Assembly: GCA_900541585.1 (NCBI GenBank)
Contig: UQKD01000041.1
Coordinates: forward strand, 1 to 10,820
Source: an uncultured Alistipes sp.
Lineage (GTDB): Bacteria; Bacteroidota; Bacteroidia; Bacteroidales; Rikenellaceae
Reading direction: 5' to 3'
Length of the DNA stretch: 10,820 bases
Shown here: positions 1 through 7,655 of the stretch, piece after piece
Layout: each line of letters opens with the position of its first letter
Position numbering within the stretch: position 1 is the first letter of the stretch
Position numbers and translations under genes: made by a program
The notes under the pieces: generated by a model
The model's input: only the letters and a program-made list of their open reading frames with translations
Database searches by the model: none
Told to the model about the DNA's origin: nothing

Positions 1-25
1 AAAGCGACATGCGGATGGTTTTGGT

Positions 26-51
26 GCTACCTTTTGACACCAAAAGGTAGC
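26..51. repeat. Palindromic hairpin element, copy B
   Basis: A perfect 11-bp inverted repeat: GCTACCTTTTG at 26-36, a 4-base loop, and its complement at 41-51. The core 28-49 matches the hairpin at 83-104 in 17 of 22 positions, and one stem difference is compensated on the other arm. A second, mutually exclusive pairing is possible between TTTTGGTG (19-26) and CACCAAAA (38-45). It lies downstream of a minus-strand operon and may be an intergenic REP-like repeat. No T-tract follows it, so it is not a textbook terminator. Confidence 0.6.
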
Positions 52-82
52 TACATCCCGCGGGCGAAGACCGCGGCTTTAC

Positions 83-104
83 TACTTTTTGCGGCCAAAA
101 AGTA
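83..104. repeat. Palindromic hairpin element, copy A
   Basis: A perfect 9-bp inverted repeat: TACTTTTTG at 83-91, loop CGGC, and its complement at 96-104. It is the sister of the hairpin at 28-49, with start positions 55 bases apart. The fourth stem base is T here and C in the other copy, and the facing base changes from A to G, so pairing is preserved. This is what is expected of a dispersed palindromic repeat or a structured RNA. Confidence 0.6.
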
Positions 105-158
105 CAAAAAATCCCAGCCGCCGCAGACTGCGCCTAAATCCCGGCCGATCCCTTTCAA

Positions 159-971
159 TTAAATCGAGAAAGCGTCGAACCCGCCGTCGACGACGGCCAG
201 CGCGCCCGTCACGAACGACGAAGCGTCGCTGACGAGGTAATGGATCGTACCCAGCAGTTCCTCCGGCTCGGCGAAGCGTCCGGCGGGCGTGTGCGCGATG
301 ATCGTCCGCGCACGGTCGGTGTACGAACCGTCCTCGTTGGTCAGCAGGGCGCGGTTCTGGTTCGTCAGCAGGAAGCCCGGGACAATGGCGTTGACACGCA
401 TCTCGGGGCTGAACTTCATGGCCAGTTCGGCGGCCATGTACTTCGTGTAGTTGGCGATGGCGGCCTTGGCGGCCCCGTAGCCCACCACGCGGGTCAGCGG
501 ACGCAGCGCCGATTCGGAGCAGAAGTTGACGATCACGCCCTTCCGGCGCTCCGTCATGGCCTCGCCGAAGACCGTCGTGGGCAGCACCGTGCCGAACAGA
601 TTGAGGTCCACGACCTTGCGGAAGGCCTCGATCTCCAGGTCGAGGAACGACTTGTCGGGGGCGATCGTCGCACCGCCCATGTTGCCGCCCGCGGCGTTCA
701 GGAGGATGTCGATGGCGCCGTAGGCCTTGAGAATGGCCTCGCGGTTCGCGACGAGCACCTCGCGGTCGAGCACGTCGGTTGCAAGGAACAGCGCATCGCC
801 GCCCGCGGCGCGGATTTCGCCGACGAGCGCTTCGCCCGCCTTTTCGTCGCGATCGAGCACGGCGACACGTGCGCCCTGCCCGGCGAGGTAAGCGCAGATC
901 GAGCGGCCCAGAATCCCGGCTCCGCCCGTCACGACGACGACGCGGTCCCGGATGTCAAAGAGATTTTTCAT
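159..971 (-). CDS. SDR-family oxidoreductase, probable D-mannonate oxidoreductase (fructuronate reductase)
   Basis: A 270-residue cytoplasmic classical short-chain dehydrogenase. The Rossmann glycine motif TGGAGILG is at residues 15-22; Asp40 at the end of strand 2 favours NAD(H) over NADP(H). NAAG is at 92-95, and the catalytic tetrad is Asn124, Ser152, Tyr165 and Lys169 (YGAAK). The NAIVPGF stretch (194-200) and the VDGG tail are also typical. The segment from about 201 to 236 (LLTNQNRALLT, then HTPAGRFAEPEEL) resembles the SDR-type UxuB of Bacillus, which interconverts D-fructuronate and D-mannonate in glucuronate breakdown, so that role is the best guess. It follows the LacI-type regulator gene by 5 bases and is probably co-transcribed with it. 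No mannonate dehydratase or isomerase gene is in view, so the substrate is inferred. The SDR family assignment is nearly certain. Confidence 0.88.
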   Translation of the reverse strand: MKNLFDIRDRVVVVTGGAGILGRSICAYLAGQGARVAVLDRDEKAGEALVGEIRAAGGDALFLATDVLDREVLVANREAILKAYGAIDILLNAAGGNMGGATIAPDKSFLDLEIEAFRKVVDLNLFGTVLPTTVFGEAMTERRKGVIVNFCSESALRPLTRVVGYGAAKAAIANYTKYMAAELAMKFSPEMRVNAIVPGFLLTNQNRALLTNEDGSYTDRARTIIAHTPAGRFAEPEELLGTIHYLVSDASSFVTGALAVVDGGFDAFSI

Positions 972-976
972 GTTTT

Positions 977-2050
977 TCAGATGATGTTGTTTTTATAATA
1001 CGGTATGTTCTCTTTCAGCAGGATGTCGATGGGCATGTTGTTGACCTTCGACGGGGCGCGGCCCTCGACGAGCCATTCGCACAGGGCCATCACCGCGCGG
1101 TAACCCTGCGCTTCGGGACGCTGGGCCACGAGCGCCGTCACCACACCCGCGGAGAGCATCTCCCCGTTGCGGCGGATCACGTCGTAGCCCACCAGCCGCA
1201 CGCCGGCACGCCGCCGAGCCGCCAGATAGCCCGCAAGGATGTAACACGTCGAATTGAAGGTCACGGCCCCCGCGACAGACGGATTTCGGCCGAAAAGGTC
1301 GTCCAGCACGCGGCCGTTGTAGGTTTCGTCGTCCAGCCGCAGCGCGGCGTAATACAGCCGGCCCCGGAAGGCGTGCGCCTCGAGGTAACTGCGGAATCCC
1401 GCCTCGCGGTTGCGGCTCTGGTTCGAACCGGCGTCACCCCTGTGGATGATCCGGCCCACGACGATGTCGGCCCCGGGATCGAGGCGGTCGAACAGCAGCC
1501 GTGCGGCGACCGCCCCGGCGTCGAACGACGACGTGCCGAAATAGGCCAGCCGGTTGCAGGCCGGGAGGTCCGAATCGACGAAGACGTAGGGCACGCCCCG
1601 TGCGTCGAGTTCGCGGGCGAACGGTTCGACCATCTCCGCGAAGAGCGTGGCGATCACCGCGCCGTCGTACTCCTCGCGGCGCAGCGTCTCCAGCAGGCTT
1701 TCGAACGACGAACGGTCGTACTGGTCGAAGCAGACGCGGCGGACCACGACGTTGTAACGCGCGGCCTCGGCCTCGGCGCGGGCGATTCCGGCCTCGAAAT
1801 CGGCCCAGTACTCGCCCGGCGCGAAACGGGGCATGACCGCGCACAAGGTGTACCTGCGGCCCGACGCCAGCGAACGGGCGATCAGGTTGGGACGGTAGTC
1901 GACCCGCCGCAGCACCTCGTTGATGCGCGCGAGGTTCTCCTCCGAGACCTTGCCCCGGTTGTGGATCACGCGGTCGACCGTCGCCACCGACACCCCCGCC
2001 ATGCGGGCGATGTCGACGATGCGGACCGTGGTATGTTCGTTGTCGGACAT
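977..2050 (-). CDS. LacI-family transcriptional regulator
   Basis: A 357-residue DNA-binding repressor/activator. Residues 9-35 form the helix-turn-helix (IVDIARMAGVSVATVDRVIH). Residues 52-63 (YRPNLIARSLAS) are the hinge helix, with Leu61 where LacI/PurR insert a leucine into the operator minor groove. The rest is a periplasmic-binding-protein-like effector domain (about 68-350) with the usual Asp-containing VGYDVI near the end. The ATG at 2048-2050 is chosen because it gives the normal short arm before the HTH and lies about 30 bases from a promoter box. It is first in an operon with the SDR gene, so it probably controls uronate or related sugar catabolism and itself, through the palindrome at 2112-2127. 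The effector is unknown; a hexuronate intermediate is an inference from the neighbour. Confidence 0.93.
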   Translation of the reverse strand: MSDNEHTTVRIVDIARMAGVSVATVDRVIHNRGKVSEENLARINEVLRRVDYRPNLIARSLASGRRYTLCAVMPRFAPGEYWADFEAGIARAEAEAARYNVVVRRVCFDQYDRSSFESLLETLRREEYDGAVIATLFAEMVEPFARELDARGVPYVFVDSDLPACNRLAYFGTSSFDAGAVAARLLFDRLDPGADIVVGRIIHRGDAGSNQSRNREAGFRSYLEAHAFRGRLYYAALRLDDETYNGRVLDDLFGRNPSVAGAVTFNSTCYILAGYLAARRRAGVRLVGYDVIRRNGEMLSAGVVTALVAQRPEAQGYRAVMALCEWLVEGRAPSKVNNMPIDILLKENIPYYKNNII

Positions 2051-2080
2051 GGTTTGCGCAGTTCTTCGGCGTTACGCCGG

Positions 2081-2111
2081 CAAAGCTATGCAAAATTTTC
2101 GAAAATAGCAA
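2081..2111 (-). promoter_or_regulatory. Bacteroidetes-type promoter of the LacI/SDR operon
   Basis: On the minus strand the -7 box TAGCTTTG (2088 to 2081) matches TAnnTTTG exactly. A TTG (-33 box, here preceded by C rather than T) lies at 2111 to 2109, with a 20-base spacer. Transcription would begin about 25 bases before the regulator's start codon. The -33 box touches the 16-bp palindrome at 2112-2127. Confidence 0.7.
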
Positions 2112-2127
2112 GTGTGTGCGCACACAC
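2112..2127. promoter_or_regulatory. Perfect 16-bp palindrome, probable LacI-family operator
   Basis: GTGTGTGCGCACACAC is identical to its reverse complement and has the central CG typical of LacI/PurR-family operators. It overlaps the last base of, or abuts, the -33 box of the regulator's promoter and lies 61 bases upstream of its start codon. Autoregulation is inferred from position and symmetry. No second copy was found in the window. Confidence 0.65.
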
Positions 2128-2141
2128 CTGATGATTCAAGG

Positions 2142-2172
2142 CAAAAAAAGCCGGACCCATTTCGGGTCCGGC
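2142..2172 (-). terminator. Intrinsic terminator of the pepD/lipid-kinase operon
   Basis: A perfect 9-bp GC-rich stem (GCCGGACCC at 2150-2158 with GGGTCCGGC at 2164-2172, 5-base loop) is followed on the minus strand by seven T's (plus-strand A's 2143-2149). It starts 24 bases after the lipid kinase stop codon. The other strand also has a T-rich stretch beyond the stem (2175-2184), so it could work both ways, but no plus-strand gene needs it. Confidence 0.88.
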
Positions 2173-2195
2173 CCTCTCTTTTTTCCGGCTGCGCG

Positions 2196-3182
2196 CTACC
2201 CTGCCGGGGTCTCCGGTCCGGCCGCGGCGCACCGCTGGTAGAAATCGCGGGCCACGACGATGCGGATGGCCCGGTGGAGAATCGAGAATTCGAGCGGCGT
2301 ATGGCCCAGCGGCTCGCCGTCGATCTCGACCGACACCTCGGGCGAGGATTCGATGCGGATGCGACTTCCGCGCTCCTGGAGGATATGGCGGATGCGGTAG
2401 ATGCCGCCATTGAACAGGTAGTGGAAGCGGAACAGCAGGTGCCAGAAGTGCACCGGGCGGATCAGCGACAGGTCGAGCATGCCGTCGTCGGCCACGGCCG
2501 CGGGCAGCTGCTGGATGCCTCCGCCGTTGAACTTGCAGATGCCGATGGCGGCCGACAGCAGCAGGTTGTTGTAGACCAGCCGGTCGTCGACCCAGACCTT
2601 GACGCCAGTGGACTTGTAGCGGAAGAAATTCTTCACCAGACACCACGTATAGCGCCAGCGGCTCCGGTGACCCTTCTTCTTCAGGTGCGAGAGTTTGCGC
2701 ACGACATGCGCGTCGAACCCCGCCCCGGCCACGTTGGCCATGTAGCGGCTCTGGCGGTAGTGAGCCTCCTCGTAGGAGACCACCCCGACGTCCTGCAAAA
2801 ACGAATAACCCTCGCTGATGGCCTTCACGGCGTCCTGATAGCGGTTCGAGATGCCGAACGTGCGGACCCAGTCGTTGCCCGTGCCCACGGCCACCACGGC
2901 TACGAGCACCTCGTCGGGACACACCTCCTGCTGGATGAACAGCCCGTTCACCACCTCGTGCAGCGTCCCGTCACCGCCCACGACGATGATCCGGCGGTAG
3001 CCTTCGCGCACGGCCGTGACGGTGAGCTCCGTGGCGTGGAACTTATGCTCCGTGAAGACCGGCTCGCAGAGGATGCGCTCGTCGCGCAGGTGTTTCGAAA
3101 TCTGCGGAAAATGGTCAAGCCCGCGGCCGCCTCCGGCCACGGGATTGACGATGACGAACCATTTTCCAGAATCGGTCGCCAC
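2196..3182 (-). CDS. Diacylglycerol kinase family lipid kinase
   Basis: A 328-residue protein of the DAGK/YegS/DgkB fold that phosphorylates a lipid hydroxyl (diacylglycerol or a related lipid) at the inner face of the cytoplasmic membrane. The nucleotide-binding domain shows NPVAGGGRG (13-21), GGDGTLHEVVNGL (69-81) and GTGND (100-104). AGFDA (154-158) and GGGIQQLPAAVADDGMLDL (220-238) are the conserved C-terminal-domain signatures, and VEIDGEPL (285-292) is the usual strand near the end. There is no membrane segment, as expected. The start is GTG (3180-3182): no ATG precedes the motifs, and the GTG falls 7 bases after the pepD stop, giving a normal seven-residue lead into WFVIVNP. It is second in an operon with pepD, followed by a strong terminator. 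The family is certain, the lipid substrate is not. Confidence 0.93.
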   Translation of the reverse strand: MATDSGKWFVIVNPVAGGGRGLDHFPQISKHLRDERILCEPVFTEHKFHATELTVTAVREGYRRIIVVGGDGTLHEVVNGLFIQQEVCPDEVLVAVVAVGTGNDWVRTFGISNRYQDAVKAISEGYSFLQDVGVVSYEEAHYRQSRYMANVAGAGFDAHVVRKLSHLKKKGHRSRWRYTWCLVKNFFRYKSTGVKVWVDDRLVYNNLLLSAAIGICKFNGGGIQQLPAAVADDGMLDLSLIRPVHFWHLLFRFHYLFNGGIYRIRHILQERGSRIRIESSPEVSVEIDGEPLGHTPLEFSILHRAIRIVVARDFYQRCAAAGPETPAG

Positions 3183-3189
3183 GCTGCGG

Positions 3190-4647
3190 TTATTTTTCAG
3201 GAACGTTGCGCAGCGTATCGACCAGGAAGTCGTAGAACTTCCCGACCGAGGCGATCTCCACCTTCTCGTCGGGCGAGTGGGGGTAGCAGATCGTCGGACC
3301 GAACGAAATCATGTCCAGTTTGGGGTAGGTGCTGCCGATGATGCCGCACTCCAGTCCGGCGTGGATGGCCGTCACGGCGGGTTTCCGGCCGTACAGCGCC
3401 TCGTAGGAGGCGGTCATGGCCTTCAGGATCGGCGACTCCATGTCGGGATTCCAACCGTTGTAGGCGCCCGTGAGTTCCGTCTTGGCCCCGGCCAGCGCGA
3501 AGACGGCGGCAATGGACTCGCCCAGCGCCTCCTTCTCGGTGTTGACCGAACTGCGCAGCAGGCATTGCAGTTTCACCGTCCTGCCATCCGACACCACGCG
3601 TGCGAGGTTCGTCGAGGTCTGCACCAGCCCGGGCATGGCCATGGACATCTTCTGCACCCCGTCGGGACAGGCGGTCACCGCCTTGATCAGGTTTCCGGAA
3701 ACCTCTTTCGGCAGCATTTCGGCCGGTTTTTCGACCTCCTTGACCTTGATCGACACGGCGTCCTCGATACCGGCATACTCGGCCTTTACGGTTTTCTCGT
3801 AGGCTTTCACCGCCTTGGCGAACACCTCGTAGTCCTTGGTTTTGACCAGCACCACGGCCTCGGCCTCACGCGGGATGGCATTGCGAAGCCCGCCGCCGTC
3901 CACCGACGCCAGTAGCACGTCGCACGGCGCGGCGTTCAAAAAGCGGAACAGCACCTTGTTGGCATTGGCGCGCTGGCAGACGATCTGGATGCCCGAGTGG
4001 CCGCCCTTGAGTCCCTTGACGCTGATCTTCGCAGCTGTGCAGTTGCGCGCGGGGGTCGGCTCGACCTTGTATCTGAAGGTCGTGTTGGCGTCGAGTCCTC
4101 CGGCGCAGCCCACATAGAGTTCGCCCTCCTCCTCGGAATCGAGGTTCAGCAGGATGTCGCCGTGCAGCAGTCCCTTTTTCAGCCCGTTGGCGCCGTCCAT
4201 GCCGGTCTCCTCGGTGGCCGTGAACAGGGCCTCCAGCGGCCCGTGCTCCAGCGTCCTGTCCTCCAGCACCGCGAGGATCGCCGCCACGCCGATACCGTTG
4301 TCGGCACCCAGCGTCGTGCCGTCGGCCGTCACCCAGCCGCCGTCGACGTAGGCGTCGATGGGATCCTTCGTGAAATCGAATTTCTTGTCGTTGTTCTTCT
4401 GCGGCACCATGTCGAGGTGGGCTTGCAGGATCACGCCCTTGCGGCCCTCCATACCCTTCGAGGCGGATTTGCGGACGTAGACGTTGTGCGCCGCGTCCTC
4501 TTTGCATTCGAGGCCCTGCGCGCGGGCGAAATCGAGAATATACCGACGAATCTTCTCCTCATGGGACGAGGGGCGCGGGATGCGGACGATCTCCGCGAAA
4601 TGCTTCCAGACAAGCGCCGGTTTCAGCGCCGTTAAATTACGATCCAT
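3190..4647 (-). CDS. pepD: Aminoacyl-histidine dipeptidase (Xaa-His dipeptidase, peptidase M20 family)
   Basis: A 485-residue cytoplasmic di-zinc dipeptidase (PepD type) that hydrolyses Xaa-His and other dipeptides for amino-acid recycling. Visible metal and catalytic residues, by the M20 pattern, are His77 and Asp79 (ILQAHLDMVPQ), bridging Asp116 (GADNGIG), the Glu146-Glu147 pair (TATEETGMDG), Asp170 (NLDSEEEGE) and His457 (CYPHSPDE). GGHSG (215-219) marks the inserted lid/dimerisation domain. Length is normal for PepD (about 480-490). No signal peptide is present. It is first in an operon with the lipid kinase, 7 bases downstream. Its upstream region carries a copy of the 48-base structured repeat 48 bases before the ATG. 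No clear promoter box was found between that repeat and the start codon. Confidence 0.95.
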   Translation of the reverse strand: MDRNLTALKPALVWKHFAEIVRIPRPSSHEEKIRRYILDFARAQGLECKEDAAHNVYVRKSASKGMEGRKGVILQAHLDMVPQKNNDKKFDFTKDPIDAYVDGGWVTADGTTLGADNGIGVAAILAVLEDRTLEHGPLEALFTATEETGMDGANGLKKGLLHGDILLNLDSEEEGELYVGCAGGLDANTTFRYKVEPTPARNCTAAKISVKGLKGGHSGIQIVCQRANANKVLFRFLNAAPCDVLLASVDGGGLRNAIPREAEAVVLVKTKDYEVFAKAVKAYEKTVKAEYAGIEDAVSIKVKEVEKPAEMLPKEVSGNLIKAVTACPDGVQKMSMAMPGLVQTSTNLARVVSDGRTVKLQCLLRSSVNTEKEALGESIAAVFALAGAKTELTGAYNGWNPDMESPILKAMTASYEALYGRKPAVTAIHAGLECGIIGSTYPKLDMISFGPTICYPHSPDEKVEIASVGKFYDFLVDTLRNVPEK

Positions 4648-4872
4648 AATATTGAAGTTTAAGTTATTTGTATATTTTTCAAATCTCTTTTCCTATCCGA
4701 CCGCCGTTTTCGCAGCCTGTGGCTGCGTTTACAAGTCTGACCCACCCGGCTAAAAGCCGGGATTCAAGGGGCGATGCACGGCCATCGGACTTCGATTTCA
4801 ACATTGCGTCTCCACCTTCTAAAAGACGTTTCTTAAACGGCCCTCGGCGGGCGGGGGCTTAAATATAAAGCG
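4648..4872. other. Intergenic region upstream of pepD, downstream of phoH
   Basis: These 225 bases hold no gene. They contain the structured repeat at 4696-4743 and a second hairpin at 4745-4761 (CCCGGC, 5-base loop, GCCGGG). There is also a weak AT-rich stem at 4827-4839 (CGTTT/AAACG) followed on the minus strand by TCTTTT, a poor terminator candidate for the phoH operon. A near-consensus -7 box TATATTTA lies on the minus strand at 4867-4860 but has no -33 partner. If pepD is transcribed from there, both hairpins would be in its 5' leader. Confidence 0.5.
4696..4743 (-). repeat. 48-base structured intergenic repeat, copy 1 (pepD side)
   Basis: This matches the reverse complement of 10273-10320 at 43 of 48 positions. 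The core is a perfect hairpin, CGCAGCC (4711-4717), loop TGT, GGCTGCG (4721-4727). Two of the five differences from the other copy are the two partners of one base pair (A-T here, G-C there). The invariant flank reads TCAGACTTGTAAACG on the minus strand. In the direction of pepD it is preceded by a GC-rich hairpin (4745-4761) and ends 48 bases before the start codon. Type unknown: dispersed palindromic repeat or cis-acting leader. Confidence 0.75.
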
Positions 4873-5850
<978 letters not shown>

Positions 5851-5857
5851 AGACCGA

Positions 5858-6451
5858 TCAGAATAAATAGCCGAAGCTCAGCGCCACGTTGTAAGTACGG
5901 AGTTTGTCGAGCTGCCGCCCGTCGGGCAGCACCACGTCGTGTTTCGAGCGGAACTGGCCGTTGTAGCGCAGGTCGATCAGCAGGTGGCGCATCAGCACGA
6001 TGCCCGCACCCACGGTGTACGACACCGAGGGGCGCACGCGGCCGAAGTCCAGCAGGTCGCCGCCCGACTTCTGCTTGCAGTCGTTCATCACCGTGAAGAC
6101 CGGACCGGCGTAGATCCGCACGGGGTGCAGCAGCCGCAGCGACGCCAGCACCGGAACGTCGATCGAGTTGGACTTGAGGTTGATCTCGCCCTCGCCCTCG
6201 GGACGGATGCGGAGACCCTGGCGGACGTAGAGTATCTGCGGCTCGACGGCGAAAGCCCCGAGGTTGATAGCGGTAACGATACCGGCCTGCCAGCCCAGTT
6301 TGTTCTTCACGTCGGTGGCGTCCATGTTGGTCGAGTAATCGGGGATGTTGATACCGCCGACCACACCCCACTCCACCCGGGTGCGGGGGCGTTGTGCGGC
6401 GGCGTTCAACACGGCGCCCGCAAACAATAGGGTCAATAGTATTTTGCGCAT
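5858..6451 (-). CDS. Small outer-membrane beta-barrel protein (PorT/OMP_b-brl type)
   Basis: A 197-residue exported protein. Residues 1-19 are a signal peptide (MRK, a hydrophobic run, then NAAA before Gln20), giving a mature protein of about 178 residues. The rest alternates polar and hydrophobic residues as amphipathic strands. It includes the motif SIDVPVLASLRLL-HPVRIYAGP (96-117), characteristic of the Bacteroidetes outer-membrane barrel family that includes PorT, and YNVALSFGYLF at the C-terminus, with the terminal aromatic expected for assembly by the BAM machinery. It probably forms an 8-stranded barrel; no enzymatic or substrate signature is seen. It sits 5 bases after the MFS gene and 7 before phoH, so it is probably co-transcribed. 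Its function is unknown. Confidence 0.88.
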   Translation of the reverse strand: MRKILLTLLFAGAVLNAAAQRPRTRVEWGVVGGINIPDYSTNMDATDVKNKLGWQAGIVTAINLGAFAVEPQILYVRQGLRIRPEGEGEINLKSNSIDVPVLASLRLLHPVRIYAGPVFTVMNDCKQKSGGDLLDFGRVRPSVSYTVGAGIVLMRHLLIDLRYNGQFRSKHDVVLPDGRQLDKLRTYNVALSFGYLF

Positions 6452-6456
6452 TACGG

Positions 6457-7617
6457 CTATTTTTTAAAATTTCCGATTCTTAATTTGAAGGAGGCCCAAA
6501 GCATGTAGGCCACGCACGCGGCGACGAACAGCATGCCGAGGTGCGGATTGCCCCAGACGCGGATGATCGCCCCGCAAACGGGTCCCGAGACCGCTCCGGC
6601 GGCGATGGCCATGATCATCAGCCCGGCCACCTCGTTGGCGTTCTGCGGAACGGCCTTGGTGGCCACGGCGTAGAACGTGGCGAAGACGCACGCCATGGCG
6701 AAGCCCAGCGCTCCCACGGCGGCGTAGATCGCCGCCTCGTTGCGCACGAACAGCAGCGCCGCGCACAGCGCCAGCGCCCCGGCCATGTTCCAGGTCAGGT
6801 ATTTCACGTCGGAAACCTTCACCAGCACCCACGCGCCGACCAACGTCCCGACGATGCGGCAGGCGTAGAAGCCCGTGGTGGTGAGGATCGACGAGGGGTT
6901 GTCGATCAGCCGCACCGACAAAAAGCCGATGCCCACGTCGGCGGCGATAAAGCACGCCACACCCAGTGTAGAGAGCAGCACGGCGCGGTTTTTCAACAGA
7001 CGGAAGCAATCGGACAATCCGGCGGCGCGCCCCGCTTGTGCGGGCTCCGGAACCGTGGTCAACTGGAGCCAGACGCCCCCGGCGACCGTGAGGCCCGCAT
7101 AGATCGGCAGCAGGAGCCGCCACGAACCCGTCGCGGCGACCAGCCCCGTGACGATGGGTGCCAGCAGCAGCAGCGAGGTGTTGCGGAAGATCTGCCCGAC
7201 GGTGAGGTAGCTGGTCATCCGCTCGCCGGGAACGATGGTCGCCAGCAGGGGGTTGACGGCCACCTGGATCGCCGTATTGCCGATGCCCAGCAGGCCGAAG
7301 CCCGCGAAATACCACCCCAGGGCACAGTCCGCGCCGGCGGCGTAGGGAAGCATCAGCCCCGCGACGGTGAAGCCGTAGCCCAGAAGCGCCGTGGCCTTGC
7401 GGCCCCAGCGGTTCATCAGCGCCGCGACCGGGGTCGAGAGCACCAGAAACCAGAGGAAAACCATCGTCGGCAGGAAGCTCACGGCGGCCTGCTGTCCGGG
7501 CGGGAACTCGGCGGCGATGCGGCCCGTGATCGGGGCCACCATGTCGCAGAAACCCATGATGAAGAAGCCCGCAAGCACGGGTCCGAGCAATCGTTTGTCT
7601 ACTTTGTCTACGCTCAT
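6457..7617 (-). CDS. Major facilitator superfamily transporter (sugar-type, FHS-like)
   Basis: An inner-membrane secondary transporter of 386 residues with about 12 hydrophobic segments. Numbering from the chosen start, MNRWGRKA (68-75) is the MFS signature loop between segments 2 and 3. The NP-containing stretch NPLLATIVPGERM (122-134) recalls the fucose:H+ symporter (FucP/FHS) branch. A long loop (about 190-205) separates the two halves. Substrate is unknown; sugar import by proton symport is a guess. The frame stays open upstream to an ATG at 7735-7737, which would add 40 residues. I prefer the ATG at 7615-7617: the added residues are polar and not membrane-like, and a -7 promoter box lies inside them at 7648-7655. 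It leads the operon with the beta-barrel gene and phoH. Confidence 0.88.
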   Translation of the reverse strand: MSVDKVDKRLLGPVLAGFFIMGFCDMVAPITGRIAAEFPPGQQAAVSFLPTMVFLWFLVLSTPVAALMNRWGRKATALLGYGFTVAGLMLPYAAGADCALGWYFAGFGLLGIGNTAIQVAVNPLLATIVPGERMTSYLTVGQIFRNTSLLLLAPIVTGLVAATGSWRLLLPIYAGLTVAGGVWLQLTTVPEPAQAGRAAGLSDCFRLLKNRAVLLSTLGVACFIAADVGIGFLSVRLIDNPSSILTTTGFYACRIVGTLVGAWVLVKVSDVKYLTWNMAGALALCAALLFVRNEAAIYAAVGALGFAMACVFATFYAVATKAVPQNANEVAGLMIMAIAAGAVSGPVCGAIIRVWGNPHLGMLFVAACVAYMLWASFKLRIGNFKK

Positions 7618-7647
7618 CCGAGACGGAATTTCGGGTTCCAAATTTTT

Positions 7648-7655
7648 CAAAGTTA
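7648..7655 (-). promoter_or_regulatory. -7 promoter box of the MFS/barrel/phoH operon
   Basis: TAACTTTG on the minus strand (7655 to 7648) fits TAnnTTTG, with AT-rich sequence around it. It ends 30 bases before the preferred MFS start codon, a normal short leader. No good TTTG -33 box is seen at the usual 19-21 base spacing, so the call rests on the -7 box alone. Confidence 0.5.

Larger units (their letters stand above)
1..158. other. Non-coding region rich in inverted repeats
   Basis: No convincing gene is seen between the left edge and the stop codon of the dehydrogenase gene at 159. The stretch contains two related hairpins (26-51 and 83-104, listed separately), a repeated CCGCGG box at 58-63 and 71-76 that can pair with itself around a 7-base loop, and a small CGCA/TGCG stem at 122-132. 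There is no hairpin followed directly by a T-run on either strand. A T6 run on the minus strand (plus-strand A's near 105-110) lies about a dozen bases beyond the 122-132 stem, so at best a weak, non-canonical terminator for the operon to its right. Confidence 0.6.

Noticed and set aside
83..104. The left-edge hairpin as an intrinsic terminator of the LacI/SDR operon
   Set aside because: The stem is AT-rich and no T-tract follows it on the minus strand.
779..2131. A 450-codon plus-strand frame antisense to the LacI regulator and dehydrogenase
   Set aside because: Composition is the mirror of a GC-rich gene (Arg/His/Asp/Val runs) and no motif is seen; both minus-strand genes are unambiguous.
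2112..3341. A 409-codon plus-strand frame antisense to the lipid kinase
   Set aside because: It reads through the terminator hairpin and the complement of clear DAGK motifs, with no recognisable domain.
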